Positions 31,901 through 39,545 of a stretch of DNA of 45,277 nucleotides are shown here, piece by piece (position 1 is the first letter of the stretch; each line of letters begins with the position of its first letter). Origin of the DNA: Gammaproteobacteria bacterium (GTDB lineage Bacteria; Pseudomonadota; Gammaproteobacteria; Steroidobacterales; Steroidobacteraceae). The notes beneath the pieces are model-generated. The model saw nothing but the letters and a program-made list of their open reading frames with translations, had not been told where the DNA came from and searched no databases. Location of the stretch: the NCBI GenBank assembly GCA_028293765.1, contig JAQGOG010000140.1, positions 1 through 45,277 of the forward strand, written 5' to 3'. The position numbers were made by a program, and so were the translations under genes.

Positions 31901-32133
31901 ATGGTTGCGGAATGGATCCAGCGATTGTGCGTTCCGGCCGGGAAGGTCACTGGGGACTAGCGGGGATGCGCGAGCGGTCGGAGAGAATCGGCGCGCGGCT
32001 CACGGTGAGGAGTGCCATCGGAGCGGGAACCGAGATTGACCTGATTGTCTCGAGCCGTGCAGCCTTCGAACCCACGGGCAGCCATAGCCCGCTGGACTGG
32101 CTTGCCAAGCTGTACGCTGGTCTGGGCGACTGA
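28933..32133 (+). CDS. Two-component sensor kinase with Reg_prop propeller (full length)
   Basis: A 1,066-residue membrane sensor. A basic N-terminus and signal/anchor (RGLISVAAAIIGVGCASLLA) are followed by two seven-bladed propellers of Reg_prop repeats (about 70-690; for example DGWLWLGTSTGLYRFDGIRF, EDREGNIWVSTNAGLDRFRP). Then a Y_Y_Y domain (RFRYRLEGFDETWLDAGARR, LHPGGYRFRVVATNENGVWN), one membrane helix (TFLVLCTLAGLIFLWFVCAL, about 804), a HisKA_3 domain with the phospho-acceptor in RERIARELHDTLFQG (His about 850) and a HATPase domain (DDGCGMDP, GHWGLAGMRER). All catalytic motifs are intact. It should read a periplasmic ligand, in such kinases often a carbohydrate or related compound, and phosphorylate a NarL-type regulator. 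None is encoded beside it; the one at 10,047 is the nearest candidate. The C-terminus SPLDWLAKLYAG is shared with the truncated paralogue. Confidence 0.94.
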   Translation: MRAVKINGHHQSAEEGERDHPTLGTRGKKRRGLISVAAAIIGVGCASLLATSSSLAHGAVDIDTNSPDRALTIAQYIHTAWKAQDGAPADAWALAQTADGWLWLGTSTGLYRFDGIRFERVPIEGLDPGRSKAIHGLVALESGELWIAYVYGGASVLKNGRFTHYAEPEGMDKGTILDFVQDAQGAMWAASSLGLHRFDGKRWQRIGSESGFADRSATNLLLDQHGTLWVAGEKELLLLPRGSRRFERAGLPAAEFSEFCQSPDGRAWYLDRTGVHPLPGQDATKPRTSWSNASTSYILLIDRDGSLWSIHEAVLSHWPPPREPFRQFLLEGHTSDDTFSAKNGLTGSLPKAMMEDREGNIWVSTNAGLDRFRPPKVRKLPLPVDEMGFYALAAGAHGSVWIGTHITGDESMPTDGLWKFDTRLVRVAPQITLGVTAADLDTNGVLWIGGREGIWRQEGGERFIKVAELPDDLHGQMVHALTIDSAGDPWVSAVRASHLLRFQNGEWKPNGDVPELPDTRPQVQARDGTGRLWFGYRDGRIAVVGPKRATVFGAKEGLQIGTIFAIHPGRHTLVASEAQIAVLGGGRFHALTAPADPTVLEGVTGIVETSNGDVWLNGFRGAVRIAAADLEKALRSGSYKVPFELFDAGDGYPGLAQRVRPLPTAIEGTDGRLWFAGSEGVAWIDPAHIHRSEIPPPLVIRSLTAGGQMFATTGVVQLAKGIRSLQIDYTALNLTRPERTRFRYRLEGFDETWLDAGARRQAFYTNLHPGGYRFRVVATNENGVWNESGATLAISIPPTFVQTKTFLVLCTLAGLIFLWFVCALRVRQVTARERSRLKTRLLERERIARELHDTLFQGLLSASLQLQVADSEIPRDASGKHRVERVVQLLRQTIDEGRSAVRDLRAACSKRDDLERAFAQIPQDLAVDEKIEYRLILEGIPRALRPSIRYEVYRIGGEALANAFQHSRCKLVETVLQYARNRFRLVIRDDGCGMDPAIVRSGREGHWGLAGMRERSERIGARLTVRSAIGAGTEIDLIVSSRAAFEPTGSHSPLDWLAKLYAGLGD
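28952..29032 (+). CDS. Possible 26-residue peptide, perhaps an integrase N-terminal relic
   Basis: Starts on the last A of the preceding TAA. It reads MATIKARKKANGTIRPWGRA then a few residues to a stop. MATI.KRK.ADGT.R is how many tyrosine recombinase arm-binding domains start, so this may be the first codons of a lost integrase. The similarity is short and could be chance. It overlaps the start of the sensor kinase gene in a different frame. Confidence 0.2.
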   Translation: MATIKARKKANGTIRPWGRAAKKGGD

Positions 32134-32220
32134 TGCAGAAGCATCGACCGGCAAGGTTTGCGACTACGCACCCGCGCGTGGCCGCGATCCACTTGATGGA
32201 TGCCGAGAGCAAATCTTTTC

Positions 32221-32243
32221 TTGGTAGCTAGAGTTGGTAGCTA
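32221..32243. repeat. 10-bp tandem direct repeat beside att site
   Basis: TTGGTAGCTA occurs at 32,221-32,230 and 32,234-32,243 with a 3-base spacer, about 55 bases inside the island from the tRNA end. Short direct repeats at such distance are typical arm-type binding sites of tyrosine integrases. The rest of 32,134-32,298 holds no gene. Confidence 0.5.
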
Positions 32244-32298
32244 AAAATCTCTGAGTGTTGGTCTCGCAATCCTAGCTTATTGATTTCGCGCGAGTTCT

Positions 32299-32374
32299 TG
32301 GTGCCGGCTGAGGGATTCGAACCCCCGACCCCCTGATTACAAATCAGGTGCACTACCAACTGTGCTAAGCCGGC
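32299..32374 (-). tRNA. tRNA-Thr(UGU)
   Basis: A 76-base gene that folds as a complete cloverleaf: acceptor arms GCCGGCT/AGCCGGC, D arm with TAGCACAGTTGGTAGTGCA, anticodon stem CCTGA/TCAGG around TTTGTAA (anticodon TGT), T arm with GGTTCGAATCC, discriminator A and encoded CCA. It corresponds to the first tRNA of the thr-tyr-gly-thr-tufB cluster in E. coli. The 3' half (32,299-32,343) is the att repeat found again at 670-713, so insertion kept this tRNA intact. Confidence 0.97.
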
Positions 32375-32487
32375 ATCGTCAAAATAGAAATGGCTGTCCC
32401 GACCAGCGGATTCTGCTCCGCGCGCTCACTCGAAGGAGGCTGCCGCCGTCCTGGGGAGCTACCGCATATTGTACCCAGCCGGGCCGG

Positions 32488-33234
32488 TCAGGGCACCTTA
32501 GATGCCCCCGCAACCTTGGTCGGGAAGGTGGGCGACCGTGTGGGCATCGTATCCGGTTGCCCTGGGCCGCCAGGGCACGGTGCCGCCTCCATACGCGAGC
32601 CCGGACCTTCGCCGGAGAGGTCTTGCGTCGACAGGCTGGCGGTTCCCGCTGGGAGGATCACATCCTCCCAAAAAACCGTACCCGGCAACTTTCGCTCCGC
32701 AACCTCGGGCTGGAGTCCCAGTTTCTGCACCGCTTGGGCTCGCCGGTCGGCGCGCTGGCGGTCGCTGAAGAGGCCCACCGAGACCCGTCGCGCCTCGCCG
32801 GATGCCGGCATGAGATGGGCGTCCTGGATGCTGGCTTGCTCGAGGACGCGAACGACCTTCGTCACCTCAACGTCGCTTGTGAGGCCGCCGATGTACACCC
32901 AAAAGCCCTTGGGGATCTCGCCGTCTTCGGAGCGCTGCGTCGGGGTGAAGCCCTTCTCGCGCAGTTGGGCGGCGCCGCGGGTTGCGCTGGCGACATCGCT
33001 GAAAGGGCCAAGGGAAATGCAGCGGGCGGTTGCGGCAGGCATTTGCAGGGCTGTTCTTCGAGCGCTGGCCGAGGAAGGTGCGGCTTCGTCCGGAGACACT
33101 TCAGTGACCAGCTTAAGGCGCGGCAGCTTGGCAAAAGCAGCATTGGCCGGTGCCGGCTGGGGCACGTCGATCCACTGGGCCCACGCGAGGTAGCTCAGGT
33201 TGGCAAACAGCAGCAGGAAGAATGCAGCACGCAC
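32488..33234 (-). CDS. SPOR-domain protein
   Basis: A 248-residue envelope protein with an N-terminal membrane anchor (MRAAFFLLLFANLSYLAWAQ) and one or two SPOR-like units (ATARCISLGPFSDVASATRG to GFWVYIGGL; then ARRVSVGLFSDRQRADRRAQ). SPOR domains bind denuded peptidoglycan at the division septum. The last 40 residues are Pro/Gly/Ser-rich. It follows coaX by 14 bases on the same strand and belongs to the birA-coaX cluster; Pseudomonas and relatives have the same arrangement. Confidence 0.88.
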   Translation of the reverse strand: MRAAFFLLLFANLSYLAWAQWIDVPQPAPANAAFAKLPRLKLVTEVSPDEAAPSSASARRTALQMPAATARCISLGPFSDVASATRGAAQLREKGFTPTQRSEDGEIPKGFWVYIGGLTSDVEVTKVVRVLEQASIQDAHLMPASGEARRVSVGLFSDRQRADRRAQAVQKLGLQPEVAERKLPGTVFWEDVILPAGTASLSTQDLSGEGPGSRMEAAPCPGGPGQPDTMPTRSPTFPTKVAGASKVP

Positions 33235-33248
33235 GGACTGATTCTAAA

Positions 33249-34031
33249 TCAGACAGCGGGCGCGGGGTGACTGGGTTCTTCGCTGAGAACGGCCAGGCCC
33301 TGCAGCACCAGGTCAGGGACGCTGGTGCAGTCGCTCTGAATTAGCGACTGGATCGCGGGGGCACCCCCGCCAGTCAGCATCACCAGGGGCGCGCGGCCCC
33401 GGCCCAGAGCGCGAGCCTCGCCGACTGCGCGGTCGATGAGAGCGGCTGCCGCGTAGCGGGATCCCTGGACGATCGCCGCCTGGGTGGAGCGGCCGAACAG
33501 GCTGGTGCCGACGCCGGACCCGCGTTGGGCACGGCGACGGATGCCATCTGTGTTTTCCAGGAGCGTGTCTACCATGAGGCTGGGGGCAGGGATGATGGCG
33601 CCACCGCGGTGGCGGCCGTCTGCGCCTACGAGGTCGATGGTCATGGCCGTGCCAACACCCACGACGCAGACGGGCCTGCCCTTGGAGAGTTGATGGGCTC
33701 CGATGGTGGCCACAAAGCGGTCGACACCAAGCCGCCAGGGCTCGACGTATCCAACGGTGATGCCCCCGGCCCGCCGCCGGGATGCCACGAATTCTGGGGC
33801 AGCTACTCTCGCGCGGCGCGCACCCAGGGCAAGACTTCGGTCTACCCGCGACCCAGCAACACTCGCCACCAGGATACGTTCGAGGCCGCGCGCTGACCCA
33901 ATCACCCGCCGTGCATAGTCCTCACCACCCCAGCCGGAGTGAACGGCAGCGTGCTGCCTGCCGAGGCACTGGCCGTCGAAGCGCGCCCACTTGATGCGCG
34001 TATTACCGATATCAATCAGGAGAACGTTCAC
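33249..34031 (-). CDS. coaX: Type III pantothenate kinase
   Basis: CoaX phosphorylates pantothenate with ATP, the first step of coenzyme A synthesis, in the cytoplasm. The 260-residue protein shows the ASKHA-fold motifs of the family: LLIDIGNTRIKWARF at the N-terminus, GVDRFVATIGAH (about 100), VGVGTAMTIDLVGADGRHRG and GGAIIPAPSLMVDTLLENT. LTGGGAPAIQSLI closes the adenine-binding half. It stands between birA and the SPOR gene, as in many Gammaproteobacteria. Confidence 0.96.
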   Translation of the reverse strand: MNVLLIDIGNTRIKWARFDGQCLGRQHAAVHSGWGGEDYARRVIGSARGLERILVASVAGSRVDRSLALGARRARVAAPEFVASRRRAGGITVGYVEPWRLGVDRFVATIGAHQLSKGRPVCVVGVGTAMTIDLVGADGRHRGGAIIPAPSLMVDTLLENTDGIRRRAQRGSGVGTSLFGRSTQAAIVQGSRYAAAALIDRAVGEARALGRGRAPLVMLTGGGAPAIQSLIQSDCTSVPDLVLQGLAVLSEEPSHPAPAV

Positions 34032-34068
34032 AAAGAACCCTTAACCACACGTGTTTACACCGACGACG

Positions 34069-35103
34069 CTAACTCACTCTTACAGACACATCACCAGAGA
34101 GGAACTTCTTCAGCCCCTCCGGAGTCTCCACCAGCAAAGCGCCGTGTAAGTCGACGCCCCTCGCCAATCCGCGGGCGACCTCATCGGTGCCTCCTCGAAG
34201 GTCGACCATCCGCCCGCGCAGCGCGTCCGCGTCTCGCCATTCTTCGATGAATGGCCGCAGGCCCTCGGTCTCGAAATCCAGCAATCCACGGATACAGGAA
34301 ACCACAAGCGCGCCGGCAACAGCGTTACGTGACGGTTTAGACAATCCGGCCGTGATCAGATCGGTGGCCGCAATACCCGTCTCGGCGATCTTCGCGAGCA
34401 GCGGCGCGCCGAGAGCCACGTTGAGTCCGATACCGATCACGACGCACGCTGGGCCGCCGGATTCGGCGCGCAGTTCGATGAGAATGCCACCCAACTTGCG
34501 ATCATCAACCAGGATGTCGTTCGGCCACTTGACTTTCGCATTGGCGACGCCGAGCTCGCGGAGTGCGCGCAGTTTGCAGACACCGATGACGAGGCCGAGC
34601 GCGCTCAAGTCAGCGGGTACGCCGCGAAACGTCCAGCTCAATGACAGGCAGATCGAGCCCCCCGGCGGCGCTAGCCAGGCGCGCCCGCGACGGCCACGTC
34701 CGGCCGTCTGATATTCCGCGAGCATCACTTCACTGGAACCGTTGGAGGGATTCGCGCGAGACAGCAGAACGGTGTTCGTCGAGCCGACTGACCAGGCGAC
34801 TTCAAGACTCTTAACTCGGGCGCTCACATCAGGTGAAAGGCGCTCACGAATCGCCCCAGCGGCGAGGGGCTCGCTTGCAGTTGTCAGTCGGTAGCCGCGA
34901 TTGCGCACAGCGTGCAGCGTGGCGCCCAAATCGCGCAGGGATCGGACCGCTTTCCAGATGGCGCTTCGACTTACGCCGAGCGCTTTCGCAAGTTCCTCGC
35001 CTGAGTGGAATTGCCCATCCGCCAGCGCAACCGACACGCGCGCAACCAGCGGATCGTTCCCCCGGTTCATCGGATCCGAGAAGGGTGCAGCATCGTTCGT
35101 CAT
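34069..35103 (-). CDS. birA: Biotin-[acetyl-CoA carboxylase] ligase / biotin operon repressor
   Basis: 344 residues from ATG 35,101-35,103, which overlaps the plsY stop (ATGA). The open frame further upstream lies inside plsY and is not used. An N-terminal helix-turn-helix (SGEELAKALGVSRSAIWKAV) makes it the bifunctional repressor type. The ligase core has the biotinyl-AMP loop AEYQTAGRGRRGRAWLAPPG, KVKWPNDILVDDRKLGGILI and VIGIGLNV. A C-terminal SH3-like domain follows. It transfers biotin to the AccB carrier of acetyl-CoA carboxylase and can repress biotin genes. Confidence 0.97.
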   Translation of the reverse strand: MTNDAAPFSDPMNRGNDPLVARVSVALADGQFHSGEELAKALGVSRSAIWKAVRSLRDLGATLHAVRNRGYRLTTASEPLAAGAIRERLSPDVSARVKSLEVAWSVGSTNTVLLSRANPSNGSSEVMLAEYQTAGRGRRGRAWLAPPGGSICLSLSWTFRGVPADLSALGLVIGVCKLRALRELGVANAKVKWPNDILVDDRKLGGILIELRAESGGPACVVIGIGLNVALGAPLLAKIAETGIAATDLITAGLSKPSRNAVAGALVVSCIRGLLDFETEGLRPFIEEWRDADALRGRMVDLRGGTDEVARGLARGVDLHGALLVETPEGLKKFLSGDVSVRVS

Positions 35104-35771
35104 TTCAAGCGCCCCTGCCGAAGGCCGAGAAGCCAGAGCCGCCGTGCACGCGGCTCGGTACCAGCCAGCATCCGGGCGATGTTGGCTCGATGCGTGAACG
35201 CAATGAGAAGCGCCGTCAGCACACCAAAGGTCAGCAGTGGAACGCGGGGCTCCCGACCACTCGCCGCGATGGCCACGGCAAGAGTGATCGCGCCCAGTAT
35301 CGACGCAAGTCCGACGAAACCCACCAATACGACTGCGATCAGCCACGTGGCTAACATGGGCACCAGCAACCAGGGGGAGAGCCCCAACACCGCGCCCACG
35401 ACTGTCGCGACGCCTTTGCCACCCCGAAATCCATACCACACCGGGTAGACGTGTCCCAATATCACCGCGCTCCCGCAAGCCGCGGCGAGCCAGTCACGTA
35501 GCTGCGGCGGAGCTGGCTCCACCCCATGAAGAATGCCCGGGAGGAGGAGCGGCGCCAGCACTCCGGTCGCGACCCATCCCTTGCCAATGTCGATCAGAAA
35601 CACCCAGAACGCGAACCCCTTTCCTTGTGTGCGCAGCGCATTCGTACTTCCGGCATTACCGCTGCCGAGTCTGCGAATATCGACGCCGCCGCGAAGGCGG
35701 CCAACGACGAGGCTTCCTATTATCGACCCGAGCAGATAGCTCAGGCCGACTTTGACAACGAATTCCGTCAC
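35100..35771 (-). CDS. plsY: Glycerol-3-phosphate acyltransferase (acyl-phosphate dependent)
   Basis: PlsY acylates sn-glycerol-3-phosphate with acyl-phosphate at the inner membrane, the first step of phospholipid synthesis. The 223-residue protein has five hydrophobic segments and the three family motifs: RRLGSGNAGSTNALR, GHVYPVWYGFRGGKGVAT and AFTHRANIARMLAGTE. Its stop overlaps the birA start by 4 bases, so the two are coupled. A gap of 39 bases separates it from the amidinotransferase-family gene on the same strand. Confidence 0.96.
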   Translation of the reverse strand: MTEFVVKVGLSYLLGSIIGSLVVGRLRGGVDIRRLGSGNAGSTNALRTQGKGFAFWVFLIDIGKGWVATGVLAPLLLPGILHGVEPAPPQLRDWLAAACGSAVILGHVYPVWYGFRGGKGVATVVGAVLGLSPWLLVPMLATWLIAVVLVGFVGLASILGAITLAVAIAASGREPRVPLLTFGVLTALLIAFTHRANIARMLAGTEPRARRLWLLGLRQGRLK

Positions 35772-35810
35772 GGCACAAAGACCAGCAATTCGATCACCCG
35801 GATAACTCCG

Positions 35811-36884
35811 TTACGCCGGCAAGAACACTTCGGCGATCATGCAGCGAACACTGCCACCCCCGAGTCGCTCGATAGTGGGCACAGGGACCGCCAGTACGGC
35901 GTCCGTACACGCCGACAGGCGCGCGAAATTGTCCGGCCGAAGACCTTGCCGCGCAGCCTCCGACATCACGAGCACGCTGCAGTCACCCAATGCTTCGTCC
36001 CATGTCGCGAGCTCCAGCATGTTGCCCGCGAAATGCTCGATCTCATCATGTCCGATTTCGACAACTTCGCGACCGCTCGCCCTGAGCCGATCCAGCACGC
36101 GAGCACGCTCATCGCGTGCTATCGCTTCCGTCCCGATCACTGCCACCCGCGCCCCGAGGCACAGCAACACGTTGGTATGATAAAGCGGCACGCCGGTGCG
36201 ATCGAACGTCTCAAAAATGAAGGGCTCGTAGCCAATCTCCTCGCACCATTCCTCAACAACGTCCGGATGCGTACGTGGCGAAACGGCGGCATAGGCAACC
36301 CGCTCGATGTGATCGAGGATCAGACTTCCCGTCCCCTCGAGGAACCGGCCTTGCGCTTCGTGATGTGTGAGATCCAGTACTCGCGATACCCTGAACCCCA
36401 GCCGACTCACGACGGCATCGATGACTTCCTGTCGGCGCTCGCGTCTGCGTGTCTGCGCTTGCATCGGGTACAGCACGACTGTGCCATCCTCGTGAAAACT
36501 CACCCAGTTGTTGGGAAATACCGCGTCCGGCTTCAAAGGCTCTGGAGTGTCATCGACCGCGCAGACGGTGATGCCCTCACTCGCGAGGGCTTTCACCAAG
36601 CCATCGAACTCGGCGCGCGCCTGGGACTGCACGTTGAGGCCCGGATATGCATTGACGGCCGCACTTCCGGGCGCATCCGTAGTTCCGCTCGATGCCGCAC
36701 CGGCAGTTGCACCTGAACCTTCCCTTCCGAAGGCGTGCTCATCCGGCCGCTGCATCTTGTTGGTCAGCGCGGTCTCCGGGTTGTAATCAAACGCCGCTGG
36801 CCTAATCATCAGCACCGCGCCAGCACATTGTCGCGACGCCCGCGGCTTCTCGGAAAACGCACCGGCCAAGCTCTCGATACTCAT
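35811..36884 (-). CDS. Amidinotransferase/arginine-deiminase superfamily protein (CtlX-like)
   Basis: About 357 residues from ATG 36,882-36,884. The enzyme fold handles guanidino or ureido groups of arginine-like molecules. Family segments are VLMIRPAAFDYNPETALTNK, FPNNWVSFHEDGTVVLYPMQ, EGTGSLILDHIERVAYAAVS, YHTNVLLCLGARVAVIG and the C-terminal GGGSVRCMIAEVFLPA, whose Cys is the likely nucleophile. It is closest in pattern to the citrulline-utilisation (CtlX)/YkgA-like group; the exact substrate is not clear. The start is uncertain: ATG 36,917, 36,884 and 36,809 are all in frame, and some relatives begin only about 8 residues before MIRP. The first 70 residues between MQRPDEHAF and GLNVQSQ include a low-complexity Gly/Ala/Ser insert. 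Confidence 0.85.
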   Translation of the reverse strand: MSIESLAGAFSEKPRASRQCAGAVLMIRPAAFDYNPETALTNKMQRPDEHAFGREGSGATAGAASSGTTDAPGSAAVNAYPGLNVQSQARAEFDGLVKALASEGITVCAVDDTPEPLKPDAVFPNNWVSFHEDGTVVLYPMQAQTRRRERRQEVIDAVVSRLGFRVSRVLDLTHHEAQGRFLEGTGSLILDHIERVAYAAVSPRTHPDVVEEWCEEIGYEPFIFETFDRTGVPLYHTNVLLCLGARVAVIGTEAIARDERARVLDRLRASGREVVEIGHDEIEHFAGNMLELATWDEALGDCSVLVMSEAARQGLRPDNFARLSACTDAVLAVPVPTIERLGGGSVRCMIAEVFLPA

Positions 36885-37884
36885 GATTTCCGCCCCCGAA
36901 CCGCTCGTCGTCGTCACCGCGAACGGGCTTTATTGTCCGCCCGGAGACTTCTACGTAGACCCCTGGCAACCGGTGCAGACCGCCGTCATCACACATGGTC
37001 ACGGCGATCATTTGCGCCACGGTAGCGCTCGCTACATTCTCGCACGTCCCGGAGCCGGTATCGCGCGCCAGCGACTGGGAGGGGACCGGGAGGTCACGCC
37101 GGTGGACTACGGGACCCGGGTACAACTGGGGACGACTAGCGTCTCCCTGCACCCGGCCGGCCATATTCTGGGCTCCGCGCAGGTCCGTATCGAGCACGAA
37201 GGCCGGGTGTGGGTGGTTTCCGGCGACTACAAACGCCAGCCGGACCCGACCTGCGCTGCGTTCGAGCCGGTCGAATGCGATGTGTTTATCAGCGAGGCCA
37301 CCTTCGCTCTTCCCGTGTACCGCTTCCCGGAGACCCCGCGGGTGGTGGAGGAAATCCATCGCTGGTGGATGGCAAACCGCGAGCGCGGCATCGCCTCCGC
37401 CCTGTTCTGCTATGCACTCGGCAAGTCCCAGCGCGTTCTCTCCGAGCTGCGCGCCTTTACCCATGAACCGGTCTATGTCCACGGCGCTGTTGACTCACTG
37501 ACCGGTGTCTACCGCAGGGCAGGGGTTTCCATGCTGCCGACGCTTCCAGTCGGCACCGAGAAGAAAACGGACTTTCGAGGCGCCCTGATCCTCGCGCCAC
37601 CGAGCGCGGCCGGTACACCTTGGATGCGAAGGTTTGGCGACCATGCGACCGGGTTCTGTTCGGGGTGGATGCGCGTGCGCGGCGACCGCCGGCGCCGTGG
37701 TTATGACCGCGGCTTTGTGATTTCCGATCACGCGGACTGGCCCGCTCTCATCGAAACCTGCACTGCGTCACGGGCCAAGAAGATCCTGCTCACGCACGGG
37801 TATTCAGACGCTCTGACGCGCTACTTCAACGAGCGGGGCGTCGAGGCAAGCGCACTGCAAACATCCTACGGCGCCGAAGACTGA
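36883..37884 (+). CDS. Ligase-associated DNA exonuclease (metallo-beta-lactamase fold)
   Basis: A 333-residue nuclease of the beta-CASP/Artemis-like group that accompanies ATP-dependent DNA ligases and degrades single-stranded DNA ends. Metal-binding motifs are THGHGDHLRHGS (about 37-48), HPAGHILGSAQV, VSGDYKRQPD and the C-terminal ISDHADWPALIE and LLTHGYSD. It is coupled with the ligase gene (TGATG overlap at 37,882-37,886). Its ATG (36,883) overlaps the divergent start of the amidinotransferase-family gene. Confidence 0.95.
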   Translation: MISAPEPLVVVTANGLYCPPGDFYVDPWQPVQTAVITHGHGDHLRHGSARYILARPGAGIARQRLGGDREVTPVDYGTRVQLGTTSVSLHPAGHILGSAQVRIEHEGRVWVVSGDYKRQPDPTCAAFEPVECDVFISEATFALPVYRFPETPRVVEEIHRWWMANRERGIASALFCYALGKSQRVLSELRAFTHEPVYVHGAVDSLTGVYRRAGVSMLPTLPVGTEKKTDFRGALILAPPSAAGTPWMRRFGDHATGFCSGWMRVRGDRRRRGYDRGFVISDHADWPALIETCTASRAKKILLTHGYSDALTRYFNERGVEASALQTSYGAED

Positions 37885-39515
37885 TGCGCGCGTTCAGCGA
37901 GTTGTACGAAGAACTGGACACCACGACATCGACGAACCTCAAGGTCGCCGCGATGGTGCGCTATTTCAACACTGCAACGCCCGCGGACGCCGCCTGGGCG
38001 GCCTACATTCTGTCGGGCCGCCGGCTGAAACGCTTCATCGGCCAGAGCCTGCTGTGGCGCTGGCTGATCGAGGTCAGCGATCTGCCGGAATGGCTCGTCG
38101 AGGAATCGTATTCAGCGGTGGGAGATCTGGCCGAGACCGTCGCCCTGCTCATGGAAGGCAATCTCGCGGCCGCGGCTGTGGTGCCGGATCTGCCGCTGTC
38201 GACCTGGATCGAGGCTCGGCTACTCCCCCTGCGCGAGGTGGATGACGAGCAGCAGCGAGTCGCCATTATCGAATGGTGGCGCACGCTTCCTTATCGGGAA
38301 TGCTTCATCCTCAACAAACTGCTCACTGGCGAATTGCGCGTCGGAGTTTCGGAGCTGCTCGTCACCCGCGCACTGGCAGAGGTCTTGAAGCTGGAGCGCA
38401 ATGACGTAACACGCCGGATCATGGGCGAATGGCGTCCCAGCGCGGAGTTCTGGGAGAACCTCCGCTCGTCGGAAGCTTCGGCCTCCGATCCATCTGCTCC
38501 TTACCCCTTCTTCCTCGCCTCGCCGCTGGAAGCGGATCCGGCAACGCTCGGGCCGACTTCCGACTGGCTCGCGGAGTGGAAGTGGGATGGTATCCGCAGC
38601 GAGCTCATCCGACGGGAGGGCAAATGCTTCATCTGGTCGCGCGGCGAGGACCTGGTCACGGAACGGTTTCCTGAAGTTGTGGCAGCGGCCGCGCAGTTGC
38701 CCGACGGGGTCGTACTCGATGGAGAGCTCGTTGCCTGGCGAGATGGCGCCATTCAACCATTTGCAGACCTGCAGCAGCGTATCGGTAGAAAGAAGCTGAG
38801 CCCTGCCATTCTCAAAGAGGTGCCGGTGCGCTTTCTGGCCTACGACCTGCTCGAGCAGGACTACACCGATCTGAGGGCGCTGCCGCTGCGTGAGCGCCGG
38901 GCACGCCTCGAGGCTCTGAGCGCGAATGCTCCTGACTCTTTGGGTATTTCGTCGGCAATCACGGCGAGCAGCTGGGAGCAACTCGCAAACCTCCGCACCG
39001 AGTCGCGCGCCCGGGCCGTCGAGGGCCTGATGCTAAAGTCACTCGATTCGCCTTACGGCACCGGCCGCCAACGCGGCTCGTGGTGGAAGTGGAAAATCGA
39101 CCCGTACTCCTTCGACGGCGTGATGCTCTACGCCCAACCGGGCCACGGCCGACGCTCGAATCTCTACACTGACTACACGTTCGGAGTCTGGAGCAACGGC
39201 GAGCTAGTCCCGGTCGCTAAGGCATATTCGGGTCTCAGCAACGTCGAGATAGCAGACCTCGATCGCTGGATTCGGTTGCATACGACCGAGAAATTCGGGC
39301 CCGTGCGCCAGGTAGAGCAGACACAGGTATTTGAGTTAGCGTACGAAGGCATCGCCGCCTCGAGCCGGCACAAGTCCGGTATCGCGCTCCGCTTCCCACG
39401 CATCATGCGCCGCCGCCTGGACAAGCCTGCGGGTGAAGCCGATACGCTGAGCGATCTGCAGGCCGTGCTGGCAGCGCATCGAGGCCAGACGCGTCATGAA
39501 GATCCCGCGTCGTGA
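37884..39515 (+). CDS. ATP-dependent DNA ligase
   Basis: A 543-residue ligase that seals nicks by way of a ligase-AMP intermediate. The N-terminal alpha-helical DNA-binding domain spans about 1-200. The nucleotidyltransferase motif I is WLAEWKWDGIRSELI, with Lys about 232. Further motifs are SRGEDLVTERFPE, VVLDGELVAWRD, RFLAYDLLEQD, VEGLMLKSLDSPYGTGR and WWKWKID. An OB-fold C-terminus follows (FGVWSNGELVPVAKAYSGLS). It makes a typical ligase-exonuclease pair, which elsewhere is often joined by an Lhr-like helicase and a phosphoesterase; neither gene is nearby. Confidence 0.96.
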   Translation: MRAFSELYEELDTTTSTNLKVAAMVRYFNTATPADAAWAAYILSGRRLKRFIGQSLLWRWLIEVSDLPEWLVEESYSAVGDLAETVALLMEGNLAAAAVVPDLPLSTWIEARLLPLREVDDEQQRVAIIEWWRTLPYRECFILNKLLTGELRVGVSELLVTRALAEVLKLERNDVTRRIMGEWRPSAEFWENLRSSEASASDPSAPYPFFLASPLEADPATLGPTSDWLAEWKWDGIRSELIRREGKCFIWSRGEDLVTERFPEVVAAAAQLPDGVVLDGELVAWRDGAIQPFADLQQRIGRKKLSPAILKEVPVRFLAYDLLEQDYTDLRALPLRERRARLEALSANAPDSLGISSAITASSWEQLANLRTESRARAVEGLMLKSLDSPYGTGRQRGSWWKWKIDPYSFDGVMLYAQPGHGRRSNLYTDYTFGVWSNGELVPVAKAYSGLSNVEIADLDRWIRLHTTEKFGPVRQVEQTQVFELAYEGIAASSRHKSGIALRFPRIMRRRLDKPAGEADTLSDLQAVLAAHRGQTRHEDPAS

Positions 39516-39545
39516 GTTGCTAGCCGCCGGTGCCTTTGCGCAGCC

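Noticed and set aside
35104-35478. Extension of birA to a start at 35,478
   Set aside because: The extra 125 codons lie out of frame inside plsY; ATGA overlap at 35,100-35,103 marks the real start.
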